In this document: positions 14,364 through 17,412 of the stretch, piece by piece | Layout of the letters: the number at the start of each line of letters is the position of its first letter | How positions within the stretch are numbered: the first letter of the stretch is position 1 | Source: Faecalibacterium sp. CAG:74 | Lineage (GTDB): Bacteria; Bacillota; Clostridia; Christensenellales; Aristaeellaceae | DNA: 17,412 bases | Direction: 5' to 3' | Assembly (NCBI GenBank): GCA_000437595.1 | Contig: FR899818.1 | Coordinates: 13,874-31,285 of the forward strand | Made by a program: the position numbers and the translations under genes | Notes under the pieces: model-generated | Databases searched by the model: none | Seen by the model: the letters and a program-made list of their open reading frames with translations, nothing else | What the model was told of the DNA's origin: nothing

Positions 14364-14879
14364 CTAAGCTTCCACACTCCGGAAGATAATCTTGTTCACG
14401 AAGAAGAACACGACCATCGAAACGCCGCCATTGAGCACCGTCGTGCCGATGTTGTACAGCCAGGGTGCGACCCACTGACCAGCCACATCCACCCAGATGC
14501 AGTTGATCGAGTTGACGATCACAGTCACGATGCAGAAGGCCACAACGTACCACGCGATCTGCGGGCTGACGGGGCGCTTGCTACGGAACACGAAGCTGCG
14601 TTAGATTGGGAAATTGATGGCCTCGCTGATGACCATGGCGATCATGCAGGCAATGAAGTAGCCCAGACCACCCATCACTGCGCCGCCTTCCTTGACCGCG
14701 TAACCAAAGATATTCCAGGTGAAGGGCTGACCGGAAATTTCAGCCTCGATGCCCGGCCAGCCGAAATCTACCGCCCACAGACCTTTGAAGGTCAAGGGCA
14801 GGAAGGTCAGGATCAGGTACTTAAACACAGTCACGACATTGCTGACGATGACGAACAAACCGCCCTCGCGGATCCACCT
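14364..14879 (-). pseudogene. GtrA-family membrane protein, broken (no start, internal TAA)
   Basis: This encodes a GtrA-like protein with four membrane segments. The family is thought to move lipid-linked sugars or assist cell-surface glycosylation. Homology begins at about 14876 with WIREGGLFVIVSNVVTVFKY, directly joined to a GH3 remnant in another frame. No ATG or ribosome binding site precedes it, and an in-frame TGA lies just upstream, so the N-terminus is missing. The frame then runs to a TAA at 14603-14601 within FPI-stop-RSFVFRSKR; family members normally have Gln at that place (FPLQR-type motif), so a C-to-T change of CAA explains it. The same frame continues for another 78 codons to a TAG at 14366-14364 and keeps strong family features (FFFVNKIIF). 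It is most simply a pseudogene; a sequencing or assembly fault is the alternative. Confidence 0.8.
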
Positions 14880-15512
14880 GGATGCGTTCCATCGTGATCA
14901 TGCCACCCATCATCTTGCCCATGCCGCGGAAGGTGATGTTGTAGATGAAGAGCAGATTCAGATCGGACTTGCCGCTCGCAATGGCCTTGTCAATCATACT
15001 ACTGGGGAGCTTGGCGACCATGCGGCAGATGGGGTTCTGACCTCCAGTGTGCCGCGCAAGCGGATGTCCTCGCTGGACGCGGCGATCAGGATGTCATACG
15101 CACCGCCCTCGACCTCGAACTTGTTGGTCTGCACGTTGAAGTAGCGGAATGTATACTCGTCAAAGGTAATCGTGACGGCCTTTTCCTTTCCGGCCTCCAG
15201 ATGGACACGGGCGAAGCCCTTCAGCTCCCGGGCAGGACGGATGACCTTCCCGCCGGACAGGCTGATGGAAGCCGAAGGAGAAGCGGACTTCCTTCTTTGC
15301 GGTGGTGGCGTAGCGGTAGCCCACATAGAGACCCTCTCGGTATTCGCTGGCGGCCTCAGTACTGGGATAATACTGGCTGACGGGTAAATCGGCGTAGGCC
15401 ACCGGGAAGGTCTCACTCAGCTTGCCGCCGGGATTGATCTTGCCAGTGATGACAAAGTGCACTTTTCCGCCAGGGTAAGCTGCTTTGGCAATTGATGAAT
15501 TTTTCCGTTCAT
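14878..15512 (-). pseudogene. GH3 beta-glucosidase remnant: four fragments joined out of frame
   Basis: The remains of a canonical-order family 3 glycoside hydrolase, probably about 800 residues when whole. It begins with a good start: GGAGG 7 bases before the ATG at 15512, then MNGKIHQLPKQLTLAEKC, the usual N-terminus. At about 15460 it jumps, out of frame, to the GH3 C-terminal domain (ITGKINPGGKLSETFPVAY ... YREGLYVGYRY ... FGF, to about 15268), losing the whole catalytic domain. At about 15265 it jumps again into the fibronectin-like domain (SLSGGKVIRPARELKGFAR ... to 15039). At about 15037 it jumps to a C-terminal extension (NPICRMVAKLP ... MGGMITMERI, to 14878). Each block is well conserved but the frame changes at every junction, so no functional enzyme can be made. 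Confidence 0.8.
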
Positions 15513-15543
15513 AGCATATCCTCCATACTGACGCAAAGGCAAA

Positions 15544-15583
15544 CCCCGCCCCTACAGCGTCTCTGAACAGAAGAGGGGCGGGG
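15544..15583 (-). terminator. GC-rich hairpin after the permuted GH3 gene
   Basis: A 10-bp perfect stem CCCCGCCCCT/AGGGGCGGGG (15544-15553 with 15574-15583) with a 20-base loop. It lies between the GH3 stop (15666) and the start of the GH3 remnant (15512). Only a short TTT follows on the minus strand, so it may be a weak terminator or an mRNA-stabilising element. Confidence 0.5.
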
Positions 15584-15665
15584 CTGCTTGTTTGTATCCT
15601 ATGAAATCAGTTGTGCATTTGATCTATCAGGCCCAGCGAAACGGGGCTCTTCCGCGGCACATGCG

Positions 15666-17411
15666 TCATGCCTTGCTGCGCTTATCTTTCAGGATGAACC
15701 AGATATGCACCACAACACTACCAAGTGCAATGACAGCCGAGGCTGCAATCGCCGCCAGCAAAGCCATAGCCCACCAGGGCGTTACAAGCACGACCTGGGA
15801 ACTGGGCGAAACACCGTTCATGACTGCGTTACCATTCACGGTAACATACAACACACGATGCACAGCCTCACGCACACGGTTGCGGAAGGGGATATTACTC
15901 TTCCATTCCTTCAAGGCAGTTTTGCTGCCGCTGCCCAGGAACAGATCAGTACCGTTGAACACGCCGTCATCAAAGGTCATGAACAGCGCGCCATTGGAGG
16001 ATGCCATGTCCGTAATGAAGTAGCCCTGGAAATTCCATTCATTCCGGCTGATATCAAGCTGAAGCGCCTTGGAAGCGCCGGTCCAGAGTGCACCAACACG
16101 ATTGAAGCTGGACATAGCTCCTAACGCACCTGCACCCATGGAGGGACGCATCGCGTACTCAAAGGGGAGCAGGTAAATCTCACGAGCAGCCTGTTCATTC
16201 AACCAGATACCAATACCGTTGCGGGCGGATTCCTCATCGTTGAAGGCGTAATGCTTCAGTACAGGGATGACGCCCTTTTTCTGCATCCCCTTGACCTCAG
16301 CCATGGCAGCATACGCAGTCAGGAGAGGATCCTCGGAGAAGTACTCATGCGCACGGCCGCCGAAGGGGGTTCTGTGGATATTGACGCCGGGCGCATACAT
16401 GGTATCAACGCCGTTCAGCCGCGCATCCTCTGCCAGGAAGTCACCGATACGTTCAATGAGCTCCACGTCAAAGGAGGAAGCCCAAATGCCTTCGTTGGGG
16501 AAGGACACTGCGGTGATGGACGCAGACACAGCCGTCGGGCCATCACTGGCCTTGGTTTCCTTTAGCGCAATGGAGTCCAACGCGCTGGTACCGAAAGCAG
16601 CGTTGGTCACCAGCAGCGCCTGTTCCTCATAGGTCAGCTGGTCCAGGAGAATATCCCAGGTACTGTGATCATAGGGCAGACCGCGCATGGCAATCAGCTG
16701 ACTGCCACTGTCAATGTTGTACAGGGGAGAAACCGCCTCGGGATCATTGGGCAGCGGCTTATGGCTGGCCATGTCACTCATCATGCCTTCGGTGGCAACT
16801 GAAAGCTTCACTGGCTTCTTCGGCCAGGTACCCGCCCAATCCGCACGGGACAGGTAGGTAACCTGATTATCCCCGCGATGCTCGTAGCGGTTGATGTCCG
16901 CAAAGTCAAACAGGTTGGTAATCGGCTCGCCTGTTTCAGCTGCAACCGCATAGGTAACAGCATCCCGCTGATCCAGGTGCAGGGCCACAGCAGCCAGAGA
17001 AGCATTGCCTGCTGCAGTCATCCGGCCACCCGTGCTTTCGGGAGAGAAGCCCTGACTGGCAAGGATGTTATTCAGCGCATCATGTGCATTGTAGCCTGCT
17101 GCAAGGTAGTAATCGCCTGGATCCAGCACGTAGGTCTGAGCATCCACCGCATCATAGGTGCGGAAGAATTCTCCGTTTACCGTAACGCGAACCGTTTCGC
17201 TCTCGCCAGGCTGAAGCAGCTTCGTCTTGGTAAAGCCGGCCAGTTCGACGGAGGCCTTTTCCAGGCCGCCTTCGATGTAAGGCTTCTGCAGGTAGATCTG
17301 CACAGGCTCGCGGCCGGCAGCGCTGCCGGTGTTGGTGACAGTCAGCGTCACGACGTAGCTGTCCGAATCCGCCTGACGGGTTACCTTCATGTCGCTGTAC
17401 GCGAAGGTCGT
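15666..17411 (-). CDS. Domain-permuted, membrane-anchored family 3 glycoside hydrolase (partial, 5' end outside window)
   Basis: 581 residues are visible; the frame is open to the window edge. Domain order is unusual. The visible part starts at the end of the GH3 C-terminal domain (TTFAYSD), followed by the fibronectin-like domain (about 100 residues, ELAGFTKTKLLQPGES). A linker of about 130 residues comes next, and only then the GH3 catalytic barrel (from LTYEEQALLV). Counting from the Met at 17390, the motifs are SDGP (282-285), NIHRTPFGGRAHEYFSEDP (337-355), KHYAFNDEE (379-387) and YFITDM, with Asp461 as the expected nucleophile. A transmembrane helix (about 537-566) and a short basic tail (KDKRSKA) end the protein. 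It should cleave beta-linked glucosides or similar sugars outside the cell while bound to the membrane; specificity is not visible. All core motifs are intact, unlike the GH3 remnant beside it. Confidence 0.9.
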   Translation of the reverse strand, partial: TTFAYSDMKVTRQADSDSYVVTLTVTNTGSAAGREPVQIYLQKPYIEGGLEKASVELAGFTKTKLLQPGESETVRVTVNGEFFRTYDAVDAQTYVLDPGDYYLAAGYNAHDALNNILASQGFSPESTGGRMTAAGNASLAAVALHLDQRDAVTYAVAAETGEPITNLFDFADINRYEHRGDNQVTYLSRADWAGTWPKKPVKLSVATEGMMSDMASHKPLPNDPEAVSPLYNIDSGSQLIAMRGLPYDHSTWDILLDQLTYEEQALLVTNAAFGTSALDSIALKETKASDGPTAVSASITAVSFPNEGIWASSFDVELIERIGDFLAEDARLNGVDTMYAPGVNIHRTPFGGRAHEYFSEDPLLTAYAAMAEVKGMQKKGVIPVLKHYAFNDEESARNGIGIWLNEQAAREIYLLPFEYAMRPSMGAGALGAMSSFNRVGALWTGASKALQLDISRNEWNFQGYFITDMASSNGALFMTFDDGVFNGTDLFLGSGSKTALKEWKSNIPFRNRVREAVHRVLYVTVNGNAVMNGVSPSSQVVLVTPWWAMALLAAIAASAVIALGSVVVHIWFILKDKRSKA

Positions 17412-17412
17412 G

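Noticed and set aside
14601..14603. Stop-codon reassignment (TAA read as glutamine)
   Set aside because: Other genes here (pgi, the permuted-GH3 neighbours, the binding proteins) end normally with TAA, and the adjacent GH3 is broken in several other ways, so a nonsense mutation is simpler.
14878..15512. Simple single-base sequencing errors as the cause of the broken GH3 frames
   Set aside because: At each junction tens to hundreds of residues expected for the family are missing, so indel errors alone cannot explain it; deletion or mis-assembly is needed.

Overview
The window reads as a high-GC member of the Bacillota (Clostridia), probably an anaerobic gut or rumen bacterium. The evidence is strong AGGAGG-type ribosome binding sites, consensus TTGACA/TATAAT-type promoters, a DegV protein, a BMP-type nucleoside transporter, GH3 glycosidases with Clostridia-style accessory segments, and signal peptides of the MKKLxxLxLALAM...ASA type. 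A Christensenellales-like lineage would fit this signal-peptide style, but that is a guess and not a placement.

Positions 1-2095 (minus strand) hold a three-gene ABC importer of the TrpXYZ-like family: binding protein, permease, and an ATPase cut by the window edge. It is driven by a clear promoter at 2159-2187. A divergent promoter (2261-2289) drives an unrecognised secreted protein (2335-3783), whose gene has a strikingly AT-rich middle. A bidirectional terminator (3803-3841) separates it from a convergent SGNH/GDSL hydrolase (3848-4969). A DegV-family gene (5150-6001) is divergent from the hydrolase.

Positions 6002-8649 hold glucose-6-phosphate isomerase (pgi) and a small zinc-ribbon-like protein, bracketed by two stretches of modular hairpin repeats. 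Positions 8650-13922 (minus strand) form one operon: a BMP/PnrA-type binding protein, a double-NBD ATPase, two permeases, and an unrecognised 99-residue protein. The four recognised parts should make one nucleoside-type importer. The operon starts at an extended -10 promoter overlapped by an inverted repeat and ends at a strong terminator.

A tRNA-Arg(CCG) gene with its own promoter and terminator lies at 14194-14267. Beyond it (14320-17412) base and codon use changes and the sequence concerns carbohydrate and envelope functions. It contains a domain-permuted, membrane-anchored GH3 glycosidase (partial at the window edge), then a second GH3 gene reduced to fragments joined out of frame, running into a GtrA-family gene that lacks its start and carries an in-frame TAA. 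Either this is a decaying locus beside the tRNA or the assembly is faulty there.

No CRISPR array, insertion sequence, rRNA or phage gene was seen. The most unusual items are the shattered GH3-GtrA locus, the permuted GH3, the 99-residue passenger of the nucleoside-transporter operon, and the hairpin repeat family around pgi.
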